64,000 nt of DNA from Bacillus taeanensis (GTDB lineage: Bacteria > Bacillota > Bacilli > Bacillales > UBA6769): positions 1 to 64,000 of the forward strand of contig NZ_QOCW01000007.1 in assembly GCF_003318295.1 (NCBI RefSeq). Reading direction: 5' to 3'. Numbering within the stretch: position 1 is the stretch's first letter; every line of letters starts with the position of its first letter. The position numbers were made by a program, and so were the translations under genes. The notes below the pieces were generated by a model. It did no database searches. It was not told the origin of the DNA and saw nothing but the letters and a program-made list of their open reading frames with translations. Below are positions 9,285 through 19,545 of the stretch, piece after piece.

Positions 9285-10061
9285 ATGAGTTTATTAAATA
9301 AAACAAGACAAATCAATGCGATGTTACAGAAAACGGCGGGACCTGTGAATTTTAAAGATATGGCTGAAACGTTACGTGATGTTATTGGAGGAAACGTTTA
9401 TGTTGTAAGCCGTCGTGGTAAATTACTAGGCTTTGCAGTTAGTCAAGCAATTGAAAATGAGAGAATGAAAAAGATGTTTGAAGAAAGACAGTTTCCACAA
9501 GAATATACAGAAAATCTATTTAATGTGAATGAAACATCTGCTAATATCGGAATTGAAAGTGAGTTCACAGCTTTTCCAGTGGAAAATAGAGATTTATTTC
9601 AAAGTGGATTAACGACAATTGTGCCTATTTTAGGTGGTGGTCAGCGCCTTGGTACGTTAATTTTATCTCGTTTAAATGATTCTTTCTCTGAAGAAGATTT
9701 AATTCTTGCTGAGTACGGTGCAACCGTTGTAGGAATGGAAATTTTACATGAAAAAGCAGAAGAAATTGAAGAAGAAGCACGCAACAAAGCAGTTGTTCAA
9801 ATGGCAATTAGCTCTTTGTCATATAGTGAATTAGAGGCGATTGAGCATATTTTTGAAGAGTTAGAAGGCAATGAAGGTCTTTTGGTAGCAAGTAAAATCG
9901 CTGACCGTGTAGGGATTACGCGTTCCGTCATTGTAAACGCACTTCGTAAGTTAGAGAGTGCAGGAGTTATTGAATCTCGCTCTTTAGGAATGAAAGGAAC
10001 ATATATTAAAGTATTAAACGATAAGTTCCTAGTTGAACTTTCAAAATTACGTTCTCAATAA
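9285..10061 (+). CDS. codY: GTP-sensing transcriptional repressor CodY
   Basis: A 258-residue global regulator that represses stationary-phase genes when GTP and branched-chain amino acids are plentiful. The N-terminal GAF domain (residues 1-155) binds Ile/Val. The C-terminal winged helix (residues 200-255) contains [21 protein letters not shown]. Length and sequence match the strongly conserved Bacillus family. A strong ribosome site (taggagga) precedes the ATG. It is the last gene of its operon, ending at a clear terminator. Confidence 0.97.
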   Translation: MSLLNKTRQINAMLQKTAGPVNFKDMAETLRDVIGGNVYVVSRRGKLLGFAVSQAIENERMKKMFEERQFPQEYTENLFNVNETSANIGIESEFTAFPVENRDLFQSGLTTIVPILGGGQRLGTLILSRLNDSFSEEDLILAEYGATVVGMEILHEKAEEIEEEARNKAVVQMAISSLSYSELEAIEHIFEELEGNEGLLVASKIADRVGITRSVIVNALRKLESAGVIESRSLGMKGTYIKVLNDKFLVELSKLRSQ

Positions 10062-10068
10062 TAAGTGC

Positions 10069-10102
10069 AATAGGTCGTCCTACAAGGATGACCTATTTTT
10101 TA
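10069..10102 (+). terminator. Terminator after codY
   Basis: AATAGGTCGTCC (10069-10080) pairs with GGATGACCTATT, including one G-U pair, followed by a run of T. Closes the xerC-hslVU-codY operon. Confidence 0.85.
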
Positions 10103-10374
10103 CTTTCAGAGGTTTAAGGAAAATAGTAATGGGTATAATGAAAGCGTAGCATTAGGATGAGGAATCATAAGAAAAAAACAATTAATTGGAGGAGTTTAAA
10201 TAAAAAACTTTTCCCTAACATCGTTTTAGGACTTGCTAGTTGGTTTACGATATGATATATTTACTTTCGGTGTTAATCACACACGTTTACTGATTTAAAT
10301 GAAGGTGCTGTTAAACAGTCTTATTTAAAAATGAAGTAAACGGAGGTAAAAAACCATAATGGAGGAATGAAAAA
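10103..10374 (+). promoter_or_regulatory. rpsB upstream region with promoter-like -10 and S2 leader structure
   Basis: No gene lies in this stretch. TATAAT at 10134-10139 is a good -10 without a clear -35, and a second AT-rich TATGATATA lies at about 10250-10258. A leader structure follows: CGTTTAC (10284-10290) pairs with GTAAACG (10336-10342), TTTAAAT (10294-10300) with ATTTAAA (10323-10329), and a small CTG/CAG hairpin lies inside. The structure ends just before the ribosome site and fits an S2-binding autoregulatory leader. The role is inferred from position and structure. Confidence 0.55.
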
Positions 10375-11076
10375 ATGGCAGTTATTTCTATGAAACAGCT
10401 TTTAGAAGCTGGTGTACACTTTGGACACCAAACACGTCGTTGGAATCCAAAAATGAAAACTTATATCTTCACAGAGCGTAACGGTATTTATATTATCGAT
10501 CTACAGAAAACTGTGAAAAAAGTTGAAGAAGCATTTAACTTTGTACGTGAAATTGCAGCAAATGATGGTACAATCCTATTTGTTGGTACAAAGAAACAAG
10601 CTCAAGATTCTGTTAAAGAAGAAGCAGCACGTGCTGGTCAATACTTCATTAACCAACGTTGGTTAGGTGGTACGTTAACAAACTTTGAAACAATTCAAAA
10701 ACGTATCCAACGCTTAAAAGACTTAGAAAAAATGCAGGAAGACGGTACATTTGAAGTGCTTCCTAAAAAAGAAGTAATCCTTCTTAAAAAAGAAATGGAT
10801 CGCTTAGAAAAATTCTTAGGCGGTATTAAAGACATGAACCGTTTACCAGATGCGCTTTTCGTTATTGATCCACGTAAAGAGCGTATTGCGGTAGCAGAAG
10901 CACGCAAATTAAACATTCCAATTGTTGCAATTGTTGATACAAACTGTGATCCAGACGAAGTTGACTACGTTATCCCAGGTAACGATGATGCAATTCGCGC
11001 GGTGAAACTTTTAACTGCAAAAATGGCTGACGCTGTTTTAGAAGCAAAACAAGGTGAAGAAGCACCTGTTTCATAA
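10375..11076 (+). CDS. rpsB: 30S ribosomal protein S2
   Basis: A 233-residue S2, the large protein that joins the 30S subunit late and is needed for S1 binding in other bacteria. The start [22 protein letters not shown] and the later [15 protein letters not shown] and [13 protein letters not shown] are diagnostic. The ribosome site tggagga precedes the ATG. tsf is the next gene, the universal rpsB-tsf arrangement, but a strong hairpin lies between them. Confidence 0.98.
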   Translation: MAVISMKQLLEAGVHFGHQTRRWNPKMKTYIFTERNGIYIIDLQKTVKKVEEAFNFVREIAANDGTILFVGTKKQAQDSVKEEAARAGQYFINQRWLGGTLTNFETIQKRIQRLKDLEKMQEDGTFEVLPKKEVILLKKEMDRLEKFLGGIKDMNRLPDALFVIDPRKERIAVAEARKLNIPIVAIVDTNCDPDEVDYVIPGNDDAIRAVKLLTAKMADAVLEAKQGEEAPVS

Positions 11077-11088
11077 TAGCAATAAATT

Positions 11089-11130
11089 AAAGGGTGATAA
11101 AGGGGAACTTACCCTTTATCACCCTTTTTA
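11089..11130 (+). terminator. Strong hairpin between rpsB and tsf
   Basis: A 16-bp perfect stem (AAAGGGTGATAAAGGG, 11089-11104, with its complement 11112-11127) followed by TTTTT. It likely reduces tsf expression relative to rpsB, since tsf has no obvious separate promoter in the 40 bases that follow. Confidence 0.8.
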
Positions 11131-11172
11131 AAACGAAACCTATTACATAGTGATTATAAGGAGGAATTTAAG

Positions 11173-12054
11173 ATGGCAGTTACTGCAAAAATGGTAAAAG
11201 AACTTCGCGACAAAACGGGTGCGGGTATGATGGATTGTAAAAAAGCCCTAACGGAAACTGATGGTGATCTTGATAAAGCGGTTGATTGGTTACGCGAAAA
11301 AGGGATTTCAAAAGCAGCTAAAAAAGCAGATCGCGTTGCAGCTGAAGGTTTAACAGCAATTGAAGTTAATGGAAACGAAGCAGTAATCGTTGAAGTAAAC
11401 TCTGAAACAGATTTCGTTGCAAAGAACGAAAACTTCCAAAACATTCTTGGCGATATTGCGAAGCACTTATTAGCAAATAAACCTTCTTCTGTTGAAGAAG
11501 CACTTGAGCAAAAAATTAATGATGAGCAAACCGTTCAAGAATATTTAACACATGCAATTGCAAAAATTGGTGAGAAAATTTCTCTTCGCCGTTTTGAAAT
11601 CGTGGAAAAAACGGACAACGATGTATTTGGTGCTTACTTGCACATGGGCGGACGTATTGGTGTGCTAACAGTTGTAGAAGGTTCTAACGATGAAGAACTT
11701 GCTAAAGACGTAGCAATGCATGCAGCTGCTGTAAACCCACGTTATGTAAGCCGTGATGAAGTATCACAAGAGGAAGTTGAACGTGAGCGTGAAGTATTAA
11801 AGCAGCAGGCATTGAATGAAGGAAAACCAGAAAACATTGTTGAAAAAATGGTTGAAGGCCGCTTAGGTAAATACTTTGAAGAAATTTGTTTATTAGATCA
11901 ATCATTCGTAAAAGATTCTGATCAAAAAGTAGGCAAATATGTTGCAAGTAAAGGTGGATCTGTTAAAACATTTGTACGTTATGAAGTTGGCGAAGGTATG
12001 GAAAAGCGCGAAGACAACTTTGCTGAAGAAGTTATGTCTCAAGTGAAGAAATAA
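11173..12054 (+). CDS. tsf: Translation elongation factor Ts
   Basis: 293 residues. EF-Ts is the nucleotide exchange factor that recycles EF-Tu-GDP. The N-terminal UBA-like domain has the diagnostic [20 protein letters not shown]; the core includes [10 protein letters not shown] and [10 protein letters not shown]. The length matches Bacillus EF-Ts. The start follows aaggagga. A terminator follows the stop. Confidence 0.98.
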   Translation: MAVTAKMVKELRDKTGAGMMDCKKALTETDGDLDKAVDWLREKGISKAAKKADRVAAEGLTAIEVNGNEAVIVEVNSETDFVAKNENFQNILGDIAKHLLANKPSSVEEALEQKINDEQTVQEYLTHAIAKIGEKISLRRFEIVEKTDNDVFGAYLHMGGRIGVLTVVEGSNDEELAKDVAMHAAAVNPRYVSRDEVSQEEVEREREVLKQQALNEGKPENIVEKMVEGRLGKYFEEICLLDQSFVKDSDQKVGKYVASKGGSVKTFVRYEVGEGMEKREDNFAEEVMSQVKK

Positions 12055-12067
12055 TTTTATGAAAAGC

Positions 12068-12095
12068 AGGGGACACAAAGTGTTCCCTCTTTTTC
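12068..12095 (+). terminator. Terminator after tsf
   Basis: AGGGGACAC (12068-12076) pairs with GTGTTCCCT (12080-12088), with one G-U pair, followed by CTTTTTC. It closely resembles the terminator behind pgsA at 55592. Confidence 0.8.
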
Positions 12096-12131
12096 AAGCT
12101 GATAAAATATTCATACATAATGGAGGGAACT

Positions 12132-12857
12132 ATGAGCGTAGCAAAGTATAAACGTGTCGTATTAAAGTTAAGCGGTGAAGCGTTGGCAGGAAAGCAGGGC
12201 TTTGGAATTGAGCCTTCTGTTATCCAATCTGTAGCAAAGCAAGTAAAGGAACTTGTAGATCTTGGTGTTGAAGTTGCTGTTGTTGTAGGCGGAGGCAACA
12301 TTTGGAGAGGTAAAATTGGCAGTGAAATGGGGATGGATCGTGCCAATGCTGATTATATGGGGATGTTGGCAACTGTAATGAATTCTCTAGCTTTACAGGA
12401 CAGCCTAGAAAACATAGATGTTCAAACTCGTGTTCAAACATCTATTGAAATGCGTCAAGTTGCCGAGCCTTATATCCGTCGAAAAGCAATTCGTCACTTG
12501 GAAAAAAAGCGTGTTGTCATTTTTGCTGCCGGAACAGGGAACCCTTATTTCTCAACAGATACGACAGCAGCGCTTAGAGCAGCAGAAATCGAAGCAGAGG
12601 TTATCTTAATGGCGAAAAATAATGTTGATGGTGTATATAGCGCTGATCCAACGATTGATACAAACGCCAAAAAATATCAAACATTATCTTATTTAGAAAT
12701 GTTAAACAAAGGCCTTGCAGTAATGGATTCTACTGCTTCGTCTCTATGTATGGACAATGATATTCCATTAGTCGTATTTTCAATTATGGAAGAAGGAAAT
12801 ATTAAGCGTGCCGTGCTTGGTGAAGAAATTGGTACAGTAGTAAGGGGGAAAAACTAA
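12132..12857 (+). CDS. pyrH: UMP kinase
   Basis: A 241-residue bacterial UMP kinase of the amino-acid-kinase fold, making UDP from UMP and [12 protein letters not shown] near the N-terminus, [11 protein letters not shown] and [16 protein letters not shown]-like segments ([11 protein letters not shown]) are family hallmarks. The ATG at 12132 is chosen over 12120 because GGAGGG (12122-12127) is its ribosome site. The stop TAA shares its last base with the ATG of frr, so translation of the pair is coupled. Confidence 0.97.
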   Translation: MSVAKYKRVVLKLSGEALAGKQGFGIEPSVIQSVAKQVKELVDLGVEVAVVVGGGNIWRGKIGSEMGMDRANADYMGMLATVMNSLALQDSLENIDVQTRVQTSIEMRQVAEPYIRRKAIRHLEKKRVVIFAAGTGNPYFSTDTTAALRAAEIEAEVILMAKNNVDGVYSADPTIDTNAKKYQTLSYLEMLNKGLAVMDSTASSLCMDNDIPLVVFSIMEEGNIKRAVLGEEIGTVVRGKN

Positions 12858-13414
12858 TGTCAAAAGAAATTTTACAAAATGCAGAAGATAAAATGCAAAA
12901 GGCGCTTGCTAGTCTGCGTCGTGAGTTTGCGACTATTCGCACAGGACGCGCCACACCTGCTCTTTTAGATAAAGTTCAGGTTGATTATTACGGAGCTCCA
13001 ACACCGGTCAACCAATTAGCAGGTATTTCAGTTCCCGAAGCTCGTCTACTTCTGATTCAACCATATGATAAATCAGTGCTTAGTGACATTGAAAAAGCGA
13101 TTCAAAAAGCTGATTTAGGCTTAACACCAAACAATGATGGAGATGTTATTCGTATCAACATTCCTCCTCTAACAGAAGAGCGTCGTAAAGAATTTGCGAA
13201 GCTTGTTAAAAAGTATGCTGAAGATGGAAAAGTTGCAATTCGTAATGTGCGTCGTGATGCTAATGATGAGTTGAAAAAATCACAAAAAAATGGTGATATT
13301 ACGGAAGATGAATTACGCCGATTAACTGAGGACATTCAAAAGCTTACCGATAAATATGTCGCTGATGCAGATAGCATTGCTTCTGAAAAAGAGAAAGAAA
13401 TCATGGAAGTATAA
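12857..13414 (+). CDS. frr: Ribosome recycling factor
   Basis: 185 residues, the standard length. RRF splits post-termination ribosomes together with EF-G. The motif [25 protein letters not shown] and the C-terminal long helix ([28 protein letters not shown]) are intact. Start overlaps the pyrH stop by one base. A terminator follows. Confidence 0.98.
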   Translation: MSKEILQNAEDKMQKALASLRREFATIRTGRATPALLDKVQVDYYGAPTPVNQLAGISVPEARLLLIQPYDKSVLSDIEKAIQKADLGLTPNNDGDVIRINIPPLTEERRKEFAKLVKKYAEDGKVAIRNVRRDANDELKKSQKNGDITEDELRRLTEDIQKLTDKYVADADSIASEKEKEIMEV

Positions 13415-13440
13415 TTAAAGTCAAGGTAAAATAGTATATA

Positions 13441-13475
13441 AAAAAGCCCCTCTTTTTCAGTAAGGGGTTTTTTTG
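13441..13475 (+). terminator. Terminator after frr
   Basis: AAAAAGCCCCT pairs with AAGGGGTTTTTTT across a short loop. Ends the pyrH-frr unit; uppS starts 28 bases later. Confidence 0.8.
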
Positions 13476-13502
13476 TTAAGTCATCTCGATGGAGGATTTG
13501 CA

Positions 13503-14267
13503 ATGCTTGGGAATTTTTCGAAAAGAAAAAAACAAGAACAAGAAAAAAGAGCAAAGTTAACCGAATTTGAAAGAATACCTGAACATATTGCAATTATTAT
13601 GGATGGAAATGGCCGCTGGGCGAAACAAAGGGGACTACCTCGAATTGCTGGGCATCGCGAAGGAACAAAAGTTATTAAAAAGACGGTAAAAGCTGCAAAT
13701 CAAATAGGAGTTAAGGTGCTAACTTTATATGCCTTTTCAACAGAAAATTGGAAACGGCCAAAAGATGAAGTGGACTTTTTAATGAAACTTCCAGAACAGT
13801 TTTTAAAAACTTATTTACCGGAATTGATTGAAGAAAATGTACAAGTGCGTATAATGGGTGATAAGGAAAACTTACCTCAGCGAACGATTCAAGCAGTAGA
13901 TGAAGCAATTAATAAAACAAAGCAAAACACTGGTTTAATATTAAATTTTGCTTTTAATTACGGCAGCCGCTATGAAATCACTGAAGCAATTCGTAAAATT
14001 GCTGAAAATGTAGCAGCAGGATCTATGAACGCAGAAGAAATTAATGAAGAGGTTATTTCTTCCTATTTGTATAGTTCAGAATTAAAGGATCCAGATCTTT
14101 TAATACGTACAAGCGGTGAAGTTAGATTAAGTAATTTTATGTTGTGGCAGCTTGCGTATACAGAAATGTGGTTTACAAATATATTCTGGCCTGACTTTAC
14201 GGAAGAGCATTTAACACAAGCAATCGAAGAGTTTCAAAGACGTGGAAGACGTTTTGGTGGAGTATAA
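13503..14267 (+). CDS. uppS: Undecaprenyl diphosphate synthase (cis-prenyltransferase)
   Basis: 254 residues. Condenses isopentenyl diphosphate units onto farnesyl diphosphate to make the C55 carrier for peptidoglycan and teichoic acid. The catalytic Asp lies in IIMDGNGRWAKQRGLPR at about residue 33; RTSGEVRLSNFMLW is the second hallmark. The frame is open from 13473, but the ATG at 13503 follows ggagga at the right distance and matches the family start. First gene of the uppS-cdsA-dxr-rseP-proS cluster, as in B. subtilis. Confidence 0.97.
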   Translation: MLGNFSKRKKQEQEKRAKLTEFERIPEHIAIIMDGNGRWAKQRGLPRIAGHREGTKVIKKTVKAANQIGVKVLTLYAFSTENWKRPKDEVDFLMKLPEQFLKTYLPELIEENVQVRIMGDKENLPQRTIQAVDEAINKTKQNTGLILNFAFNYGSRYEITEAIRKIAENVAAGSMNAEEINEEVISSYLYSSELKDPDLLIRTSGEVRLSNFMLWQLAYTEMWFTNIFWPDFTEEHLTQAIEEFQRRGRRFGGV

Positions 14268-14334
14268 ACGTTTAATAAAAGAAGTTAACTAAAATTGAGC
14301 CGCTGATTGTAGTTAAGGAAAGTTGGAGGGTACA

Positions 14335-15126
14335 ATGAAACAAAGAATTATTACAGGGGTTCTCGCCGCAGCATTATTTCTTCCAATTGTAATAATTGGA
14401 GGTAATCTATTTACATTATTGGTTATGCTGCTCGCTGTAATCGGAATATTTGAACTGCTTCGGATGAGGAAAATTTCATTTTTTTCTTCACCTGGGCTTT
14501 TAAGTATCATACTAACAATGATAGTCGTTATTCCAGATCATTGGTTAAGTGTTTTTACATTCAATGATTTTACACGCTTTGATTGGTTTTTGTTAGGCCT
14601 GTTATTATTGCTTTCGCTAACTGTTATTACAAAAAATCGCTTTAGTTTTGATGAAGTTTCTTTTGTGCTGTTGACAGTGTTGTATGTCGGTTTTGGATTT
14701 TTTTATTTAAATGAAACAAGACTTCTTTCTAATGGTCTGCAGCTTCTGTTTTTTATTTTGTTTTTAATATGGGCAACTGACAGCGGTGCTTATTTTATCG
14801 GAAGATCATTTGGCAAGCGTAAGTTATGGCCAAAAATCAGCCCGAATAAGACGATTGAGGGAGCTGTTGGCGGGATTATGTGTGCAGTTATTGTTGGTCT
14901 TGTATTTCAACTTTTCCTGCCAATTTATGATTATCAATCCATTATTATTATTGCTGTTGTGACAGCTGTGTTTGGTCAAGTGGGAGACCTTGTTCAATCA
15001 GCATTTAAAAGGCACTATGGGGTAAAAGATTCTGGAAAGATTTTACCAGGTCACGGGGGGATTTTAGACCGGTTTGATAGTTTGATTTTTGTCTTACCCA
15101 TTTTACACTTATTACAATTATTATAG
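14335..15126 (+). CDS. cdsA: Phosphatidate cytidylyltransferase
   Basis: 263 residues, membrane protein. Makes CDP-diacylglycerol from phosphatidate and CTP, the branch point for all phospholipids. About seven to eight hydrophobic segments start at residue 5, and the CdsA signature near the C-terminus is intact (SAFKRHYGVKDSGKILPGHGGILDR). The ATG at 14335 follows ttggaggg; the in-frame ATG at 14323 lies inside that site. Neighbours uppS and dxr fit an envelope precursor operon. Confidence 0.96.
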   Translation: MKQRIITGVLAAALFLPIVIIGGNLFTLLVMLLAVIGIFELLRMRKISFFSSPGLLSIILTMIVVIPDHWLSVFTFNDFTRFDWFLLGLLLLLSLTVITKNRFSFDEVSFVLLTVLYVGFGFFYLNETRLLSNGLQLLFFILFLIWATDSGAYFIGRSFGKRKLWPKISPNKTIEGAVGGIMCAVIVGLVFQLFLPIYDYQSIIIIAVVTAVFGQVGDLVQSAFKRHYGVKDSGKILPGHGGILDRFDSLIFVLPILHLLQLL

Positions 15127-15189
15127 CGAAATGAGCATATGTTATTTAACTATTTACATAGGATGGAATAGGTGGAAGGAGCACTTTAT

Positions 15190-16338
15190 ATGAAAAAGAT
15201 TAGTTTGCTGGGAGCGACCGGTTCAATCGGAACTCAAACTCTTGATGTGATTCGCCTCCATCCGGAATCCTTTCAGCTTGCTGCAATGTCAATTGGGAAA
15301 AATCTTGATTTAGGATTAAAGATTATTGAAGAGTTTCAACCAAAACTTGTGGCGGTACTTACAAAAGAAAACGGTACTTACTTACAGCAGCAGGTTTCAG
15401 GTAACATAAAGATTGTATATGGGATGGAAGGACTAATTGAGGTCGCGGCGTATTATGAGTCTCATGTACTGGTGAATGCGGTATTAGGAAGTGTAGGCCT
15501 TGCACCAACATTAGCAGCAATTAAAGAAAAGAAAAACATTGCAATTGCTAATAAAGAAACCCTTGTCACAGCAGGACATTTAATAATGGAACAAGCTCAA
15601 AAATATAATGTTTCCATCTTACCGGTTGATAGTGAGCATTCAGCCATCTTTCAATGTTTGCAAGGAGAAAATCCAAAGGAATTAGCACGCATTATTTTAA
15701 CTGCCTCTGGGGGCAGTTTTAGGGATAAAACCCGCTCTGAATTAGTACATGTGACCAAAGAAGATGCCTTGAAGCATCCAAATTGGTCAATGGGAGCAAA
15801 AATTACAATCGATTCCGCTACCATGATGAATAAAGGATTAGAAGTGATAGAGGCGTACTGGCTATTTGGACTGCCTTATGAAAAAATAGATGTGATTCTT
15901 CATAAAGAAAGTGTTATTCATTCAATGATAGAAATGGTGGATACAAGTGTCATTGCTCATTTGGGTACACCAGATATGAAGATTCCAATTCAATATGCTC
16001 TCACATATCCTTCAAGGCTTGAATTAAAGGAAACAAAAAGGTTAAACTTAATTGAAATGGGAACACTTCATTTCTCGGAAGCTAATTTTGAGCGTTATCG
16101 ATGTTTAAAGTATGCATACGAAGCTGGAAAAACAGGTGGAACATTACCGACGGTATTAAATGCTGCAAATGAGGAAGCAGTGGCAGCATTTTTAAATGAT
16201 TTCATTGGTTTTTTAGAAATTGAAAATTTAATTGAAAAAGCGATGGATCGTCACCAACTCGTTCAATTTCCTTCATTAGAAGAAATTTCCGAAATTGATG
16301 TAGAAACACGACGGTATGTTCAGTCACTTATAAAATAA
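15190..16338 (+). CDS. dxr: 1-deoxy-D-xylulose 5-phosphate reductoisomerase
   Basis: 382 residues. Second enzyme of the MEP isoprenoid pathway, converting DXP to MEP with NADPH. The NADPH-binding [14 protein letters not shown] lies at residues 7-20; [10 protein letters not shown] and [11 protein letters not shown] carry the metal and substrate residues; [14 protein letters not shown] is the catalytic-loop region. The ATG at 15190 is chosen because ggaaggag (15174-15181) precedes it. It supplies IPP for the UppS encoded upstream. Confidence 0.97.
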   Translation: MKKISLLGATGSIGTQTLDVIRLHPESFQLAAMSIGKNLDLGLKIIEEFQPKLVAVLTKENGTYLQQQVSGNIKIVYGMEGLIEVAAYYESHVLVNAVLGSVGLAPTLAAIKEKKNIAIANKETLVTAGHLIMEQAQKYNVSILPVDSEHSAIFQCLQGENPKELARIILTASGGSFRDKTRSELVHVTKEDALKHPNWSMGAKITIDSATMMNKGLEVIEAYWLFGLPYEKIDVILHKESVIHSMIEMVDTSVIAHLGTPDMKIPIQYALTYPSRLELKETKRLNLIEMGTLHFSEANFERYRCLKYAYEAGKTGGTLPTVLNAANEEAVAAFLNDFIGFLEIENLIEKAMDRHQLVQFPSLEEISEIDVETRRYVQSLIK

Positions 16339-16355
16339 AGGTGGTTAAGCAGGAT

Positions 16356-17618
16356 ATGAATAGCATAATTGCGATTATCGTGATTTTTGGAGCACTCGTC
16401 TTTTTTCATGAATTAGGACATTTATTACTAGCGAAACGTGCAGGTATTTTATGTCGTGAATTCGCGATAGGGTTTGGTCCAAAAATTTTCTCAATGAAGA
16501 AAGGTGAGACCGTATATACCATTCGTTTACTGCCTCTTGGAGGATTTGTTCGAATGGCAGGTGAGGATCCTGAAAATATTGATTTAAAGCCTGGTCACCG
16601 TATTGGACTGCTATTAAATCCTGACAATAAAGTAAAAAAAATTGTTGTCAATCGAAAAATAAATTACCCAGATGCAAAAATTATTACGGTAGAAGCAGCG
16701 GATTTAGAGCATAAATTGGTTATTAAAGGCTATGAAAGTGAAGAAGGACCGTTAGAAGTCTATGATGTTTCTAAAAAATGTCACTATGTAATGGATGGGC
16801 AAGAGTATCAAATTGCTCCTTATGATCGTCAATTTGGATCAAAATCATTATGGGATCGCTTCTTAGCTATTTTTGCAGGACCTTTTATGAACTTCCTGCT
16901 TGCGTTTGTTATTTTAGCTGCTTTTGGTTTAATGTATGGCTCACCCGTAAATCAAGCGATTATTGGTGGAGTGGCTGAAAACGGTGCTGCAGCAGAAGCT
17001 GGTCTTCAAACTGGAGATAAAATAATAAATATTGATGGACAATCCATTAACAGCTGGGATGAGTTCACAGAAGTGATCCAACAACATCCAAGTCAAGAGA
17101 TTACTTTTACTGTTGAGAGAAATGATAAAACTCTTGAACTGCCAATTACTCCTCAAGAGCGTCCAAATTATAAAGGAGAAACAGAAGGAGTTATAGGAGT
17201 AGGATATCAAACAGAATTTTCTATTTTAGGTTCGATAAAATATGGTTTTGATACAACAATTGAGTATACGAAATTGATTGTATTTGGATTAGGACAGCTT
17301 GTTACAGGAGCAATTTCAATTGATAACCTATCAGGTCCTGTCGGAATATATAGTTACACTGATCAAGCTGCAAAAGAAGGACTTGCCGTCTTGTTAAGAT
17401 GGGGAGCGCTGTTAAGCATTAACTTAGGAATTATCAACTTACTTCCGCTGCCTGCATTAGATGGCGGGCGTTTAATTTTTATTGCAATTGAGGGATTAAG
17501 AGGCAAACCAATTGACCCACAAAAAGAAAGTCTTGTCCATTTTATAGGATTTGCTTTCTTAATGCTGTTAATGCTTGTCGTAACATGGAATGATATCCAA
17601 AAGTTTTTCTTAAATTAA
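16356..17618 (+). CDS. rseP: RseP/RasP site-2 intramembrane zinc metalloprotease
   Basis: About 420 residues. Cleaves membrane anchors such as the anti-sigma factor RsiW and remnant signal peptides. The zinc motif HELGH lies in the first membrane helix (FFHELGHLL) and the third ligand in LPLPALDGGRL near the C-terminus. A PDZ domain occupies roughly residues 195-275 (GAAAEAGLQTGDKIINIDG). Four membrane segments are seen. The frame is open from a GTG at 16341; the ATG at 16356 matches the family start, with aggtgg 11 bases upstream. In B. subtilis the gene is called rasP (yluC). Confidence 0.95.
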   Translation: MNSIIAIIVIFGALVFFHELGHLLLAKRAGILCREFAIGFGPKIFSMKKGETVYTIRLLPLGGFVRMAGEDPENIDLKPGHRIGLLLNPDNKVKKIVVNRKINYPDAKIITVEAADLEHKLVIKGYESEEGPLEVYDVSKKCHYVMDGQEYQIAPYDRQFGSKSLWDRFLAIFAGPFMNFLLAFVILAAFGLMYGSPVNQAIIGGVAENGAAAEAGLQTGDKIINIDGQSINSWDEFTEVIQQHPSQEITFTVERNDKTLELPITPQERPNYKGETEGVIGVGYQTEFSILGSIKYGFDTTIEYTKLIVFGLGQLVTGAISIDNLSGPVGIYSYTDQAAKEGLAVLLRWGALLSINLGIINLLPLPALDGGRLIFIAIEGLRGKPIDPQKESLVHFIGFAFLMLLMLVVTWNDIQKFFLN

Positions 17619-17645
17619 AAAAGGATTAAATTGAGGTGCTAATAG

Positions 17646-19352
17646 ATGAGACAGTCAAGTTTTTTTGCTCCTACACTAAGGGATATACCAGCAGATGCGG
17701 AGATAAAGAGTCATCAATTACTTTTGAAAGCTGGATTTATTCGTCAAAATGCTTCAGGAGTTTACTCATATATGCCGCTTGGAAAAAAAGTTCTGCAAAA
17801 AGTGGAACAAATTGTACGTGAAGAAATGGATGAAGTCGGTGGACAGGAACTTCTGATGCCAGCAATTCAACCTGCAGAGCTGTGGCAGGAAACAGGTAGA
17901 TGGGAAATTTATGGCCCTGAACTAATGCGTTTAAAAGATCGTCATGAAAGAAATTTTGCTCTTGGAGCTACACATGAGGAATTAATTACAAGTCTTGTCC
18001 GTGACGAAATTAAAACCTATAAGCGTCTGCCTGTGCTTTTATATCAAATTCAGACAAAATACCGTGATGAAAAGCGTCCGCGTTTTGGTCTGCTGCGCGG
18101 TCGTGAATTTATTATGAAGGATGCTTACTCTTTTCATGGCGATCATGAAACATTGGATGAGATGTACAAATTAATGTATGACACGTATACAAAAGTTTTT
18201 ACGCGATGCGGTTTGAATTTTAGACCAGTAGTTGCAGACAGCGGGGCCATTGGCGGAAAAGATACCCATGAGTTCATGGCATTATCTGAAGTTGGAGAAG
18301 ATACGATTGCCTATTCGACAGAATCAGATTTTGCGGCTAATATTGAAATGGCGCAAGTAGCTGACGTGTATGACAAGAGCAGTGAAGAAGCACAACCACT
18401 TGAAAAAGTTCAAACAGACGAAGCTAAAACAATTGAAGATGTTGCGAAAAAGTTGAATGTTCAAAAGGATAAGGTTATTAAATCCCTGTTATTTTCAGTT
18501 GATGAAGAGTATGTGCTCGTATTAGTGCGTGGGGATCATGAAGTAAATGATGTAAAGGTAAAGCATTTCTTTGAAGCAACAAATGTTGAATTAGCAGATG
18601 ATGAAACGGTTCTTGAAAAGCTGCAGGGACCTGTTGGAAATATTGGACCGATTGGTGTAGAAAATGTTAAAATTGTAGCAGATTATGCTGTTAAATATAT
18701 TGTAAACGGCGTATGTGGGGCAAATGAAGCCGGCATTCATTATAAAAATGTGAATCCTGAACGAGATTTTGTCTCTATTGAATATACTGATTTGCGGTTT
18801 ATTCAAGAAGGCGACCCATCACCAGACGGCAAAGGAACAATTGTGTTTGCAGAAGGTATTGAAGTGGGACAAGTCTTTAAACTTGGTACACGCTACAGCG
18901 AAACGATGGGTGCTGGTTTTCTTGATGAAAATGGCAAAAATCAGCCAATGATTATGGGCTGCTATGGCATTGGTGTGTCTCGAACTGTTGCTGCAGTAGT
19001 TGAACAGCATCATGACGAAAATGGAATTGTATGGCCGAAGGAACTAGCGCCGTATGGTGTTCATTTATTAGTATTAAATCCTAAAAAAGAAGAGCAGCAT
19101 GAATTAGGCGAATCATTGTATAAACAATTAAAAGAGGCTTCCTATGATGTATTATTCGATGATCGCAAAGAGCGTCCGGGCGTTAAATTTGCTGATGCAG
19201 ATTTATTTGGAATTCCTCTTCGTGTGGTTGTTGGTAAAAAAGCTGATGAAGGAATTGTGGAAGTAAAACTGCGTAAAACCGGTGAAACATTTGAAGTGCA
19301 TGTCTCTGAGTTAACAGAACTACTAAAAAAACAATGGGCAGAGTTATCATAA
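17646..19352 (+). CDS. proS: Prolyl-tRNA synthetase (bacterial type)
   Basis: 568 residues, a class II synthetase with the bacterial editing (INS) domain inserted between motifs 2 and 3 (about residues 230-390, including GDHEVNDVK). Motif 2 is in the [22 protein letters not shown] region and motif 3 near [13 protein letters not shown]. The anticodon-binding domain occupies the C-terminal 110 residues. It starts 27 bases after rseP, too close for a T-box leader, so it is read from the upstream operon promoter. The cluster ends at the inverted repeat 19368-19486. Confidence 0.97.
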   Translation: MRQSSFFAPTLRDIPADAEIKSHQLLLKAGFIRQNASGVYSYMPLGKKVLQKVEQIVREEMDEVGGQELLMPAIQPAELWQETGRWEIYGPELMRLKDRHERNFALGATHEELITSLVRDEIKTYKRLPVLLYQIQTKYRDEKRPRFGLLRGREFIMKDAYSFHGDHETLDEMYKLMYDTYTKVFTRCGLNFRPVVADSGAIGGKDTHEFMALSEVGEDTIAYSTESDFAANIEMAQVADVYDKSSEEAQPLEKVQTDEAKTIEDVAKKLNVQKDKVIKSLLFSVDEEYVLVLVRGDHEVNDVKVKHFFEATNVELADDETVLEKLQGPVGNIGPIGVENVKIVADYAVKYIVNGVCGANEAGIHYKNVNPERDFVSIEYTDLRFIQEGDPSPDGKGTIVFAEGIEVGQVFKLGTRYSETMGAGFLDENGKNQPMIMGCYGIGVSRTVAAVVEQHHDENGIVWPKELAPYGVHLLVLNPKKEEQHELGESLYKQLKEASYDVLFDDRKERPGVKFADADLFGIPLRVVVGKKADEGIVEVKLRKTGETFEVHVSELTELLKKQWAELS

Positions 19353-19367
19353 ATAAATGTGAAGGTA

Positions 19368-19486
19368 GAGGATGACTCAATAGGGTCTGACCCCCTCAAA
19401 TCTATATAATATATAGCAACTTTTCATAAAGAGCAACCTATATATTAGTTGAGGAAGGTCTGACCCTATGTTTTGGAGTCAGCCTC
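19368..19486 (+). repeat. REP-like inverted repeat pair (copy 1), possible terminator of the proS operon
   Basis: A 119-base imperfect inverted repeat. GAGGATGACTC (19368-19378) pairs with GAGTCAGCCTC (19476-19486); AGGGTCTGACC (19382-19392) pairs with GGTCTGACCCT (19457-19467), and CCTCAA with TTGAGG. Each arm also contains its own small palindrome GGTCTGACC. It ends in TTTT, so it can end transcription. A degenerate relative lies at 51867-51937. Paired REPs of this form are called REPINs where a REP-associated transposase exists; none is seen here. Confidence 0.7.
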
Positions 19487-19545
19487 TTTTCCATTTCTAT
19501 TGCTAATTATTACAATGCCATTCCTATAAATAAGGGGGAATGAAA

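Noticed and set aside
17619-17645. T-box leader expected for an aminoacyl-tRNA synthetase (proS)
   Set aside because: Only 27 bases separate rseP from proS; there is no room for one.
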